Position numbers and translations under genes: made by a program | In this document: piece after piece, positions 41,423 through 49,775 of the stretch | Numbering within the stretch: position 1 is the first letter of the stretch | How the letters are laid out: every line of letters begins with the position of its first letter | Notes under the pieces: generated by a model | Told to the model about the DNA's origin: nothing | Database searches by the model: none | What the model saw: only the letters and a program-made list of their open reading frames with translations | Source of the DNA: a virus | Reading direction: 5' to 3' (one strand) | Virus record (IMG/VR): IMGVR_UViG_3300036760_000150 | Span: 1-64,000 of that record | DNA length: 64,000 nt

Positions 41423-41614
41423 CTATCTTTTCCTAAAGAAATTGAGAAGATCCATGAAGGTGCCGTTTCTGAACTCTATCAGATCAAACATACGCCATTG
41501 GCGTTTCTTGTTGACTCTTATCTGACCATCGTCGACAAATGACTTCCCAGCAGCAGTAAAATCAGACTGCTTGTTGACGTGGTCGCTCTTTCGCTGAGTC
41601 TTTCGCTGAGTCAT
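41423..41614 (-). CDS. Hypothetical basic protein, 63 aa
   Basis: The N-terminus repeats TQRKTQRKS, then a soluble middle and a C-terminal RMFDLIEFRNGTFMDLLNFF helix. Strong positive charge suggests nucleic-acid binding. No family recognised. Confidence 0.55.
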   Translation of the reverse strand: MTQRKTQRKSDHVNKQSDFTAAGKSFVDDGQIRVNKKRQWRMFDLIEFRNGTFMDLLNFFRKR

Positions 41615-41617
41615 ATG

Positions 41618-41827
41618 TCAACCACAACAGTCTTCATCATCACATTCATCGTCCTTGTATAACTTATCTCTGATGATACCTTTTATGTCGTATAACTGAT
41701 GACACTCGAAATCATGTGGCCATCTACTGCCATGAGGCAACCAGGACTTATGAACTTTACCACCCATTAGACGTATGTTATCGTCCTCATACGAGGATGC
41801 ACCAGAGCTGTGAACGAACTCACGCAT
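41618..41827 (-). CDS. Hypothetical protein, 69 aa
   Basis: Contains several His and Trp residues (HKSWLPHGSRWPHDFECHQ) and a very acidic cysteine-bearing end (DDECDDEDCC), a possible metal-binding tail. Follows the gene ending at 41830 by two bases. No family recognised. Confidence 0.6.
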   Translation of the reverse strand: MREFVHSSGASSYEDDNIRLMGGKVHKSWLPHGSRWPHDFECHQLYDIKGIIRDKLYKDDECDDEDCCG

Positions 41828-41829
41828 CC

Positions 41830-42261
41830 TTAGAACTCAAGGCCAACAGACAGACCGAACGTCTTGTCTGTGTTGCCAAAGGCGCCTGCGAAGATGGGGC
41901 CAAGCACACGCCTCTCAACTGTGGCACCGTAAACAGGCCCCAGTATGCCCTGTGTTGTAGTGAGCTGTGTGCTTACCTTCCACTGAGGCTTCTCGTTGGA
42001 TACGATCTTAGAGGTATCTCTGCGAGATTCCTTATCTCTAGTCTCAGTACTTCTGTCCTCGATGATCGTCTCCTTCTCTTTGGTGCCGTCGGGCCTTGTG
42101 ACCTCCTTGATGACGGTGCGTACGTCGTGTTTCACAACCTCGACCTCCTTGACACGTTCCTCGATCTTAACTTCCACTCTAGCAGGTTGGAAGTACCTGC
42201 CGGTGGCATACCCCAAACCACTTACAACAAGTACGGCCACGATCCAATGTTTAGTCTCCAT
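41830..42261 (-). CDS. Membrane-anchored coiled-coil protein, 143 aa
   Basis: An N-terminal transmembrane helix (HWIVAVLVVSGLGYATGRYF) is followed by an extended charged coiled coil (VEVKIEERVKEVEVVKHD) and a C-terminal beta-like section (GPIFAGAFGNTDKTFGLSVG). The layout recalls inner-membrane spanin-like or envelope-spanning phage proteins, but there is no partner lipoprotein next to it. ATG 42261 lies in the end of the upstream gene. Confidence 0.6.
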   Translation of the reverse strand: METKHWIVAVLVVSGLGYATGRYFQPARVEVKIEERVKEVEVVKHDVRTVIKEVTRPDGTKEKETIIEDRSTETRDKESRRDTSKIVSNEKPQWKVSTQLTTTQGILGPVYGATVERRVLGPIFAGAFGNTDKTFGLSVGLEF

Positions 42262-42457
42262 CCTTAACCTCCAGGAACTTCCTTATGTAACGCATGAAAA
42301 GTATAGCTTTGTCGTCAGCCAAGAAACGAGCGTGTCCTATGTCATCTATCGGTACTGGAAAGACGAGCCCGCTGTCAGACTCGTAGTACAGTCTGTTGTC
42401 TTGGTAGTAGACGAACTTAACTCGACCTTTGATATGTGGCTTCACGTCTGCAGTCAT
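42251..42457 (-). CDS. Hypothetical protein, 68 aa
   Basis: Start chosen at ATG 42457, whose ATGA overlaps the helicase stop; an ATG nine bases earlier is also in frame. A small beta-sheet protein (GRVKFVYYQDNRLYYESDSG) ending in a helix. No family recognised. Confidence 0.6.
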   Translation of the reverse strand: MTADVKPHIKGRVKFVYYQDNRLYYESDSGLVFPVPIDDIGHARFLADDKAILFMRYIRKFLEVKDGD

Positions 42458-45060
42458 CTTGACCATCCATTAAAAGCACCAGATTTAGCATCCTCTAACA
42501 CCTTGGCGTCGTTCTCCATAGACTTGATGAATGCATCGACATCCTCAGACTTCTTGACGTCGCTTGACTCATCAAGGTATCCGATCAGATGGCCTACTGG
42601 TCTGCATCTACTACCGAACTTATCGAACATGTTAGAGTCACCATGGGTTAGACCTGCACCGTAGTCTGTTCTTGTGTGTATAGTTTGGTGCGTTATGTTG
42701 TCTCGTGATTTTATCACAGTGAGATGCAGAATCTCAAGTCTCTTGTCGTTGTTTGAGCGGTTAAGCGAGAGCATGTTTGCTATGTTCTGGCCGATGCCGT
42801 AGGACTCAGAGATAGAGTCTATGTCCAGGTACATATCACCTTCTGATGCTGACCTGTTAGCCTTGTACCCCTCTCTGTTTGTCTGAGCTGCCACAAGGCA
42901 GTGGGTCTTGAGTTCGCTGGCCAGCATGTTGAACGCATCGTAGATGTACGCCAACTCAACGCGAGATGTAACCTGTTGCTTAGACAACACCCTACTCTTG
43001 AGCTTGGCAGGGTAGTCATCTATGATGAGGTCGTAACCCTTACCAGTCTTAAGGCGTAGCTCTGAGTCTCGTTTCCTGATCTCTGCTACGACGTCTTCCA
43101 CATACATCTCCAAAGCCTTAGAGTAGTGTATGTAAGTCATGTGATCTTCGATGTACTTGCTGACCTCGTCTAGTATCTTTGCTGTGCCACTTGCAGACAT
43201 GGTGAGCAACTCCCTCTTGTTCATACCCATCATAGAGGCGAGTATAGTGCGACGTATCGATGTAGGTTTACCTTCATGAGTGATTAGAAGTACCTTTTTC
43301 CCTTGATATATTGCATGCCTAGCTATGGTAAGCATCAACGTTGTGTTATGTGTGACTGTAAAATCTCCCAGCAAAAAGAGATGATCACCGCCTAATTCAA
43401 ATCCATAATATTTTCCTTTTCCAACAAAATCAACCGAGAAGCCGCATGTTAATGGATTTTTCTTAGCATCTGATTTGTTTCGCTTGCGCTTAATGCGTAG
43501 TGGTAAGCAAGATACTGCTCCAGCAATAGTTAGTCTAAAGTAATTACCGGTAAAACCTATGGATTTAATAGTTTTAATTACATTTTTCATCGTTACTTTG
43601 AACCCCAAACTTCTAGCTAAAAATGCCACATTGTCGGCCAATATCTTTGATTTTTGTACGAAGTCGATGATTCCATTTGATATATATCCATCTGTATCTA
43701 TTAAACCGGCTAGAAGTTGTAGCCTCTGTTCTGTTGAACCAGTCAGGTATTGATGTGGTATGTGCTTGTTGTTTATAAGACCAAGGCCTCTTAGGGCTGT
43801 AAGAAATGGGTTGCCATGATGATTGTTAGATATGGCATACATTTTTGCCCTGCCACTGTTAGTGTTATTATTAATTGTAACATGACATCCTATCTCATCA
43901 GCATACGACGAAATTGCCTCTACAACTTCATTGTCCATAGTTGTAAATCTTGCCGAGTCACTATTACCATCACCAAGCCATAAACCTAATATGTACGGTG
44001 GTATTTCCAACCTTTTTTCTTTAAAATCAATAGCAGTTCTCCACATTCTACTACATCGTTTGAAATCACTACATTTTTGTAGATACTCATTCAATGATAT
44101 GTTCAATATATCGCCTTTCTTACGATAACCATTATTGTAACCTGCCTTTAAGCTCAGTACATGTACATCGTTGCATATCCAACTGATGCCACCAGCATTG
44201 GGCGTTATTTTATATAATGGTCCATAGCCAATTGTTGTACCAAGTACCAATCTTGGTTTCGAGTCTGGCCCCATTAATTGATCGCCCACGACAACATCTT
44301 GTACATTTTTTACAGTACCATCAAACATTAGTACCGGAGTATCTTTTCCTAAGCATTTTCCAGTGTTAGTCGGGGCCAAGATGGCGGTTGCCTCCCCTTT
44401 GAACATGCCACCCTTTATTATCTTGTCTTTCTTACCGTCACGCTCGATCTCTACGATGTTCCCCCCAAGTGCTCCGTCTAGCACAGAGCTGCCTGTGGAG
44501 ATGGCATTCTCCATGTCCTTGGCCTCATCTGCAAGCCAAAGCTCTGGGTTGATGAACCTGATCACCATGGCGTCATCTTCAAATGTAGCCTTCTCTATCT
44601 CCTGCAGACGCTCTTTGGTCTTGACGTAAGCGTCGTCGAACCCCTTGACCTTGAACAGGTTAGCTGCCCCCTGGATAGACTCCTTGAACAAAGATATGCG
44701 GATGAATCCTGTGAGGTAACGTCTCAAAGTTTCTAGATTGAATTTATGAGTACTCATCAAGCAGTTGGCAACTGTTGTCAAGTACTTCTCACGCTCAGTT
44801 AATGTGTGTTCAAGGAAGAACGGCTCACCCATAAGCTCGTCGACCGACTGTATGTATCGATGATGATGATCGTAGAACTTACATAGCTGGTCAAACACGG
44901 TGGCGACCAACGGGTCATAGGTGAACCACCCTGGTTTGATCTGCTCTTGACATTTCAAGAAGAAGAGTGACTCTCGTAGACACCAGCCTACTATAGCTTC
45001 TTGCTGTGTCTGCGAGAATGGCAGCACTGATATGTGGTCTTGTGCGTTTAAGGTCTTCAA
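42454..45060 (-). CDS. Replicative DNA helicase (DnaB/gp41-like) with intein, 868 aa precursor
   Basis: The extein parts total 531 residues, near the usual length. The helicase core has Walker A APTNTGK|TTLML, split by an intein exactly after the lysine, then KVLLITHEG, the Walker B DLIIDDYPA and CLVAAQTNREG, as in RecA-fold hexameric helicases that open the fork. Start is TTG 45060, overlapping the primase stop (TTGA) with AGGA upstream; no ATG is available nearby. Without splicing the ATP site is broken, so helicase activity depends on protein splicing. It is next to primase and recombinase genes. Confidence 0.9.
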   Translation of the reverse strand: MKTLNAQDHISVLPFSQTQQEAIVGWCLRESLFFLKCQEQIKPGWFTYDPLVATVFDQLCKFYDHHHRYIQSVDELMGEPFFLEHTLTEREKYLTTVANCLMSTHKFNLETLRRYLTGFIRISLFKESIQGAANLFKVKGFDDAYVKTKERLQEIEKATFEDDAMVIRFINPELWLADEAKDMENAISTGSSVLDGALGGNIVEIERDGKKDKIIKGGMFKGEATAILAPTNTGKCLGKDTPVLMFDGTVKNVQDVVVGDQLMGPDSKPRLVLGTTIGYGPLYKITPNAGGISWICNDVHVLSLKAGYNNGYRKKGDILNISLNEYLQKCSDFKRCSRMWRTAIDFKEKRLEIPPYILGLWLGDGNSDSARFTTMDNEVVEAISSYADEIGCHVTINNNTNSGRAKMYAISNNHHGNPFLTALRGLGLINNKHIPHQYLTGSTEQRLQLLAGLIDTDGYISNGIIDFVQKSKILADNVAFLARSLGFKVTMKNVIKTIKSIGFTGNYFRLTIAGAVSCLPLRIKRKRNKSDAKKNPLTCGFSVDFVGKGKYYGFELGGDHLFLLGDFTVTHNTTLMLTIARHAIYQGKKVLLITHEGKPTSIRRTILASMMGMNKRELLTMSASGTAKILDEVSKYIEDHMTYIHYSKALEMYVEDVVAEIRKRDSELRLKTGKGYDLIIDDYPAKLKSRVLSKQQVTSRVELAYIYDAFNMLASELKTHCLVAAQTNREGYKANRSASEGDMYLDIDSISESYGIGQNIANMLSLNRSNNDKRLEILHLTVIKSRDNITHQTIHTRTDYGAGLTHGDSNMFDKFGSRCRPVGHLIGYLDESSDVKKSEDVDAFIKSMENDAKVLEDAKSGAFNGWSR
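43345..44355 (-). mobile_element. Intein with LAGLIDADG homing endonuclease in helicase Walker A
   Basis: Precursor residues C236-N572 (337 aa). It begins CLGKDTPVLMFDG (block A), ends GDFTVTHN (block G), and the +1 residue is Thr. The endonuclease motifs LGLWLGDG (~358-365) and LLAGLIDTDGYI (~449-460) both keep their acidic residue, so it is probably active. The DNA is clearly A/T-richer than the flanking helicase sequence, a sign of transfer. Confidence 0.93.
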
Positions 45061-46052
45061 AGTCTTGTCCTGATGCTTGTCTTAGACTCCACGTGAACTA
45101 TCAACTCGTCACCTGTTATCAGCTGAGCCGACCTGAAGGCCACCTCACACTCCTCGTATGTGCAGTCTCCGAAGTCGTCTCTGTGTGATGGTATCTCTAC
45201 CATGAAACATCGCATAGATCTTCTCATAGGATCTACAGCAAGGTCTACCAACGATCTTACCTTGTCGTAAGCATCTCGGTCAAGTGCAAGGTACAAGTCT
45301 TTCACTCCAGTGTCTCGAAGAAGCTCGATCTGCCTCTTGCTCACCTCTTTGCCCATAGACGCTACGAAACCTCCAACGTTCTCGAACTTCAATGCAGAGA
45401 TCGGACCTTCAGCCAGCACGGCGTGGCCCGACCCAACTATGTTGTTGTGGAACATCAGCGTGTGCTCTTTCCAGTTACCAGGCATGTTGTACATCCTGTA
45501 CTGCTTATCGACCTTGTCTATCGCTCTGCCTTGCCATCCGTACAAGATGTTGTTCATAACGACCGGGAACACAACCCTTCTCATCATAGGTGAGTACAAA
45601 AAGCCGTACTTAATCATCATCTGACGAGTGACACCTCGTGACTCAAGGTACTTCGCTCCTTCTACTGCTTCTGGATCGTATATAGTGATGAAGTCAAGAG
45701 GTATGTCATCGCCGCTGGCAGGCTTGGCTGTGGATTCTTTGACCTTCTCGACATCAAACGACACTGGTATGTTATCTCCAGACTCTATCTTGGGCACCAC
45801 GTCGTAGATGGCTTCAGAGACCATGGATGTTGGTAGGCCGGATATGATGGAGAGTGCGTAAACTGGGTTACCACTCTTTGGGCAACGCTCAGAGTCACCT
45901 TTGAAACAGATCGTGCGACCTTCTGCTTTCTCTATGTAGAGTTTCTTCTTGCCGCCGCATGCTGGACAGTCGAATATGTAGCTGCGGTGGTTCTCACCCT
46001 GTGGTGATATGCCATGGTTGGATAAGAATATCGCGATAGACTGCTCTATCAT
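45057..46052 (-). CDS. DNA primase (TOPRIM, zinc-binding), 331 aa
   Basis: A zinc motif is built from C29, C32, C49 and C57 (FDCPACGG, RTICF, RCPKSG). The TOPRIM core has AVLAEGPISA (E215) and YLALDRDAYD (D258, D260), with a WQGRAID motif near 173. It makes RNA primers for lagging-strand synthesis, in the T7/T4-type class. It overlaps the helicase start (TTGA) and the recombinase stop (ATGA), so the three are co-translated. Confidence 0.88.
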   Translation of the reverse strand: MIEQSIAIFLSNHGISPQGENHRSYIFDCPACGGKKKLYIEKAEGRTICFKGDSERCPKSGNPVYALSIISGLPTSMVSEAIYDVVPKIESGDNIPVSFDVEKVKESTAKPASGDDIPLDFITIYDPEAVEGAKYLESRGVTRQMMIKYGFLYSPMMRRVVFPVVMNNILYGWQGRAIDKVDKQYRMYNMPGNWKEHTLMFHNNIVGSGHAVLAEGPISALKFENVGGFVASMGKEVSKRQIELLRDTGVKDLYLALDRDAYDKVRSLVDLAVDPMRRSMRCFMVEIPSHRDDFGDCTYEECEVAFRSAQLITGDELIVHVESKTSIRTRL

Positions 46053-47104
46053 GAGATATCATTTTCTTGGATCTTCTTTACAAGTGAAGCTTGAAGGTCT
46101 ATATCTTCCTTCAGTGCTACTGCGAAGTTCTCTACTCCTTGCCATTTTTTATCGTTGTATTTAACCCATGCGCCTGCCGTCTCGATTATCCCCATGTTTA
46201 CCGCAAGTGTGGCTATCTCTTTATGTGGGTTGATCAACCCATCAGTATAGGATAGATCAATCTCTACTGCTCTGTTTTGAGGGCCGTTTGATGCTTCTTC
46301 CATCTTAACTCGGATCGTATGGCCAGTTTGTATAGGTCTGCCAGATCCGTCCAGCTTGTCACTGTCAAATGTCTTTGAGTCCTTACCGTTAACTTTCTCA
46401 ACCAACATCCAGTTCTCGATGAAGTGTTTGATACCTTTACCACCAGGGACATTGTACTGGATGAACTTTTGCGTATTAGCGTTCATGTTATCTCGTATAT
46501 GTTGGCAAGCTATCAAACCGATGTTGTACTTACGAAGTACAGGTAAGATCTCCTTGAACCCCTTTGGAAGGTAGGCTGCTGCATCGCCCATCTGGTTATC
46601 GGTGGTCAACTCAGCGTTAGCTTCTTTTGGGTACTTGATGCCAGCCAATGAGTCTATTATTATCAACTTGATAGGGTTGCCTACCTCAGGGTCATCTGTC
46701 TTCCTAAGTTTCATCTCATCTTGCACCATGGCTTGGACGTCTTTTCCTATGAAATCAAAGATCTCCTCAGGTTTGTTGGTCATGTAGTACTGCATCCTGG
46801 TTGGGTCGATACCAAAAGCTTTTGCCCAATGCTCTTGAGACTCAGGCCTGAACTCTGTGTCGAACTTAAGGACGATCGCCTCAGGGTCTAACTGATGTAG
46901 ACGCCCGGCAAACGCAAGACTGACCAACGACTTACCAGACTTAGGAGGACCGTACAAGAGCATGGAGTGACCAGCCTTGAGGCCAGCTTTCTTGCCGAAC
47001 AGGTAGTTGATACCAGGGCTACTTGTCTGTAGTATGGTATCTTTCTGCACGAAGTTCTTGATGTGTCCGTCATGTTTGAGCAAACGTTTCATCAGGTCTG
47101 ACAT
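46049..47104 (-). CDS. UvsX/RecA-like recombinase, 351 aa
   Basis: Walker A GPPKSGKS (52-59), the Walker B IKLIIIDSLAG (~143-153) and a GLIACQHIRDNM segment (~205-216) place it in the RecA/UvsX/Sak4-like family, which pairs homologous strands during recombination-dependent replication. Length is a little below T4 UvsX (391). It sits between primase and SSB as in other phage replication operons. Confidence 0.85.
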   Translation of the reverse strand: MSDLMKRLLKHDGHIKNFVQKDTILQTSSPGINYLFGKKAGLKAGHSMLLYGPPKSGKSLVSLAFAGRLHQLDPEAIVLKFDTEFRPESQEHWAKAFGIDPTRMQYYMTNKPEEIFDFIGKDVQAMVQDEMKLRKTDDPEVGNPIKLIIIDSLAGIKYPKEANAELTTDNQMGDAAAYLPKGFKEILPVLRKYNIGLIACQHIRDNMNANTQKFIQYNVPGGKGIKHFIENWMLVEKVNGKDSKTFDSDKLDGSGRPIQTGHTIRVKMEEASNGPQNRAVEIDLSYTDGLINPHKEIATLAVNMGIIETAGAWVKYNDKKWQGVENFAVALKEDIDLQASLVKKIQENDIS

Positions 47105-47116
47105 CGTCTATTCTCC

Positions 47117-47641
47117 TTACTTGTAACCTACCGGTGGACGAATGTCAGGTATCCTGGATTGCACGTCACTGATCTTCTTGACACTCTGGTACGCCCACTC
47201 GAACGCCTCTAGTTTGTTATTCAACAACGTCAAACAGGCGTCAATGGCGTGAACTCGTTGTTGAGCATTCATGACATCAGGGTCTAAGGCGAGGATCGCC
47301 TCCCTGATGTCGACGGAAGACTTGCTGATTCGTTTCTCGGCCAGTATCCTCTCGACCTTGTCTAACAAGACGACAGCCTTTGCCTCGTTCAACGACATCT
47401 TAGCCTCGGCAAGTTCAAGTTGTATAGATGCTACCATCTTGCCAAGTTGGATGAAACCTAAGTTGAAATCCGTTACAAGGTCTGGCATACTTGCTGGGTT
47501 AGCTATTCTGATTTCCTCGATACGACGTTCTACCTTGTATATCATAGTCATGTTCAAAGAAATAGGCGCCAATCCTTGGCGCCCTCGGGGGATCAGGAGG
47601 TATGGGGTACCTCCGTTGTCGCTTGGGTTGTCCATGGTCAT
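47117..47641 (-). CDS. Hypothetical helical protein, 174 aa
   Basis: Mostly alpha-helical, with the coiled-coil-like segment SIQLELAEAKMSLNEAKAVV (~79-98). Lies between SSB and the recombinase with an ATGA overlap, where a recombination mediator (UvsY-like) or helicase loader might be expected. No motif confirms either. Confidence 0.6.
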   Translation of the reverse strand: MTMDNPSDNGGTPYLLIPRGRQGLAPISLNMTMIYKVERRIEEIRIANPASMPDLVTDFNLGFIQLGKMVASIQLELAEAKMSLNEAKAVVLLDKVERILAEKRISKSSVDIREAILALDPDVMNAQQRVHAIDACLTLLNNKLEAFEWAYQSVKKISDVQSRIPDIRPPVGYK

Positions 47642-48687
47642 CCTTTAAGAAAACTGTCGATTATCTCCTGAGAGGTTAGTAGCCTACTCTGAGGTGGTAC
47701 AGGTGTGGTAGGTGCCTGCGTTGTGGCAGCTGCTGGTGTAGTCGGAGCTGAAACTGTCGTGCTCTGCGTCGTAGTGGTGGTACTAGCAGTTGTCGCCGTT
47801 GCAGTAAGGCCAGTGGTTATACCAGCCATCTTCAAGGCTTCTGTGGTAGCAGCATCGATCGCTGAGTCATCATCTTCAGGACTATCTTCGACATCGTTGA
47901 CTGGGTTAGAGAACAGACGTTGTATGGTCGACTCGTCGCCTTTGGCTATCAATGCGATGTCTTCAAGAGAGAATGTCCTGAACAACATCGTGAGATCCTT
48001 AGCATCTTTCTCGATGCGACCAAGGTCATCGGCTGTTAGGTTGGATGTGATGTACTCCATCTTAGGAGTCCCCGTCTGACTGTCACGTGTGGTGATCGTA
48101 GCAGGGTCTACTGAGAATGTTGTGTCACGGTTCTTACCAGCCTTCCTGAAGTCAAGGAACAGACCGTTGGTGATACCGAAGGCGTTGTACCCGAACTCAT
48201 CTTTGAGCCTCTTGCGTGCAGCCTCAAGAGCAAGCCATTGTTTATGACCGATCTTCAAGACCTCTACAGTCTTCTCTCTCGTCATGACATTCATGTAGTA
48301 CTTCTTATCTGTGGACAAGTCTTTGAGTTTAGTCTCAAGAGCAAGGAGAGCGGCCTGGTGGCCAGGGCTGTTAGCGGCCCTCAAAGCTTCAACAGCGTTC
48401 TCCATAGCTTTCATCTTGTCACACATGGAGCATGCCTGAGTGATCACCTTCTTGCCGTTCTCAAACTTAGAAGCCTGTCCGCATGGAACCGGGATGTTCT
48501 TACCACTTTTAGACTTGGCAAATCCGTAGTGCACAACCCAGTACTGAGCTATCTTGTTCTGTTCAGCAAGTGATCCGAAAGGAGGTAGTACTCGGTACAC
48601 GTTACTTTGCTCTGGCTTCACGTAGTTGATCTTCGTCTTGATAAATTTTTGCCCTACTTTGTCTGGGTCGAAGTCTTTGAAACTCAC
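47638..48687 (-). CDS. Single-stranded DNA-binding protein, gp32-like, 349 aa
   Basis: The N-terminal domain has a YRVLPPFGS strand and a QACSMCDKM cysteine pair with a further PCGQ cysteine, consistent with the zinc-bearing core of gp32-type proteins. After an acidic patch (~265-275) comes an unusual Thr/Ala/Pro-rich linker (~285-333) and a short C-terminal tip LLTSQEIIDSFLKG, the likely partner-docking peptide. Starts at GTG 48687 (GTGA overlap) after AGAGGT. Confidence 0.72.
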   Translation of the reverse strand: MSFKDFDPDKVGQKFIKTKINYVKPEQSNVYRVLPPFGSLAEQNKIAQYWVVHYGFAKSKSGKNIPVPCGQASKFENGKKVITQACSMCDKMKAMENAVEALRAANSPGHQAALLALETKLKDLSTDKKYYMNVMTREKTVEVLKIGHKQWLALEAARKRLKDEFGYNAFGITNGLFLDFRKAGKNRDTTFSVDPATITTRDSQTGTPKMEYITSNLTADDLGRIEKDAKDLTMLFRTFSLEDIALIAKGDESTIQRLFSNPVNDVEDSPEDDDSAIDAATTEALKMAGITTGLTATATTASTTTTTQSTTVSAPTTPAAATTQAPTTPVPPQSRLLTSQEIIDSFLKG

Positions 48688-49448
48688 TGGTCACCTCTTT
48701 TGCTAAAAGCTTTCTTCAGATTTGTGTTCAACTCTTTGTCTGTAGTATCCTCTGTAACCAGGATCGCGTCAAGTCCAGAACCTTCTGTACCTATCAGTAC
48801 AGCAGTTCCGTTTAAACGTTCTCCAAGAGAGTACATCAAACCTTCCACGTTACTTTCAGGAACGTTGGTGACCAAGAAGTTGATCTTGTCGAACGCAGTG
48901 TTAGATCTGGCACCTTCAAACATCTCGTGTCTGAGTAAGATACTCTTGAGTTCGCCTTCGTATGTAGTCTCCATCCAGTCATTTAGTTTGTTAACTGCTG
49001 CGGCACGATCGACCACCTGGCCAAACTCTGTAGCAGAGACGGCCATAGACTCCATAGCTTGCACGTTAACCTTCTGTGCAAACAGATCTGTGATCAGGTT
49101 GTTGACCTGGTACTGGAAGTGTGTGTCGAACACGAACGGTTTAGAGTCATCTTTGAAGATGGTGTTTATGATCTGCTTCTCAAATGCGAGGAAGTCTAAG
49201 GTCACCACGTCTTTCATGGTAGCTAAGGCATCCAACTTCTTGGTGACGTCGTCTCTGACTATGATGACTCTGGAGTTCGACAAGATGGCCTCAACAAGTT
49301 GAGGTTCCATGATGTCCAGCCTCTGCTTGGCGCTGTTCTTGGCGCCTTGGGCAGTATAACGGACAGATGAAGATACTATCGCATCGATGTCGGTAGCTGC
49401 GATAGCCTTAAGTTGGTTGATATGTCCTCTTAGCTCTTCTATGTTCAT
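48684..49448 (-). CDS. Hypothetical protein in replication operon, 254 aa
   Basis: Alpha-helical protein with HINQLKAIAATDIDAIVSSS at the start and a possible alpha/beta end (GTAVLIGTEGSGLDAILVTE). It is locked between the gene at 49445 and SSB by four-base overlaps, so it is probably a replication or recombination accessory factor. No family recognised. Confidence 0.6.
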   Translation of the reverse strand: MNIEELRGHINQLKAIAATDIDAIVSSSVRYTAQGAKNSAKQRLDIMEPQLVEAILSNSRVIIVRDDVTKKLDALATMKDVVTLDFLAFEKQIINTIFKDDSKPFVFDTHFQYQVNNLITDLFAQKVNVQAMESMAVSATEFGQVVDRAAAVNKLNDWMETTYEGELKSILLRHEMFEGARSNTAFDKINFLVTNVPESNVEGLMYSLGERLNGTAVLIGTEGSGLDAILVTEDTTDKELNTNLKKAFSKRGDQ

Positions 49449-49762
49449 GCTGTCTCCTTGTTACTTTCATCGTCTGTTGTAGCGGGAGGTTTGATATCGT
49501 TGTCGCTGAGGGCGGCTTTATAGCCAGCCTCAAAGGCGTCACGAGGTGTACGTTCAGCCCAACGGCGCTTCTCTCCAAGGTAGTTGTCGAACGCACGGGC
49601 TACAGGACGCTGCATAGATGTTAGTTTAGCGTACTTGTCGTACTCATCAGCGCTTATCTTCTTCAGCGCCTTGTCAAACATCTCTTTGGCGACCTCGTTC
49701 ATGTTCTCTCGTTCAGCCTGAGCTTCTTCACTTGTGTATAAGTTACCGTTTCTCGTGTCCAT
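49445..49762 (-). CDS. Hypothetical protein, 105 aa
   Basis: Acidic and helical, beginning MDTRNGNLYTSEEAQAEREN. A middle section, WAERTPRDAFEAGYKAALSD, is like the C-terminal part of many small phage proteins of unknown function. Follows the polymerase gene by 13 bases. Confidence 0.6.
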   Translation of the reverse strand: MDTRNGNLYTSEEAQAERENMNEVAKEMFDKALKKISADEYDKYAKLTSMQRPVARAFDNYLGEKRRWAERTPRDAFEAGYKAALSDNDIKPPATTDDESNKETA

Positions 49763-49775
49763 CAGATCTCCCTCG

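Noticed and set aside
41716-42664. Two plus-strand frames of 183 and 222 codons
   Set aside because: Opposite tightly overlapping minus-strand genes; composition reflects the complementary strand.
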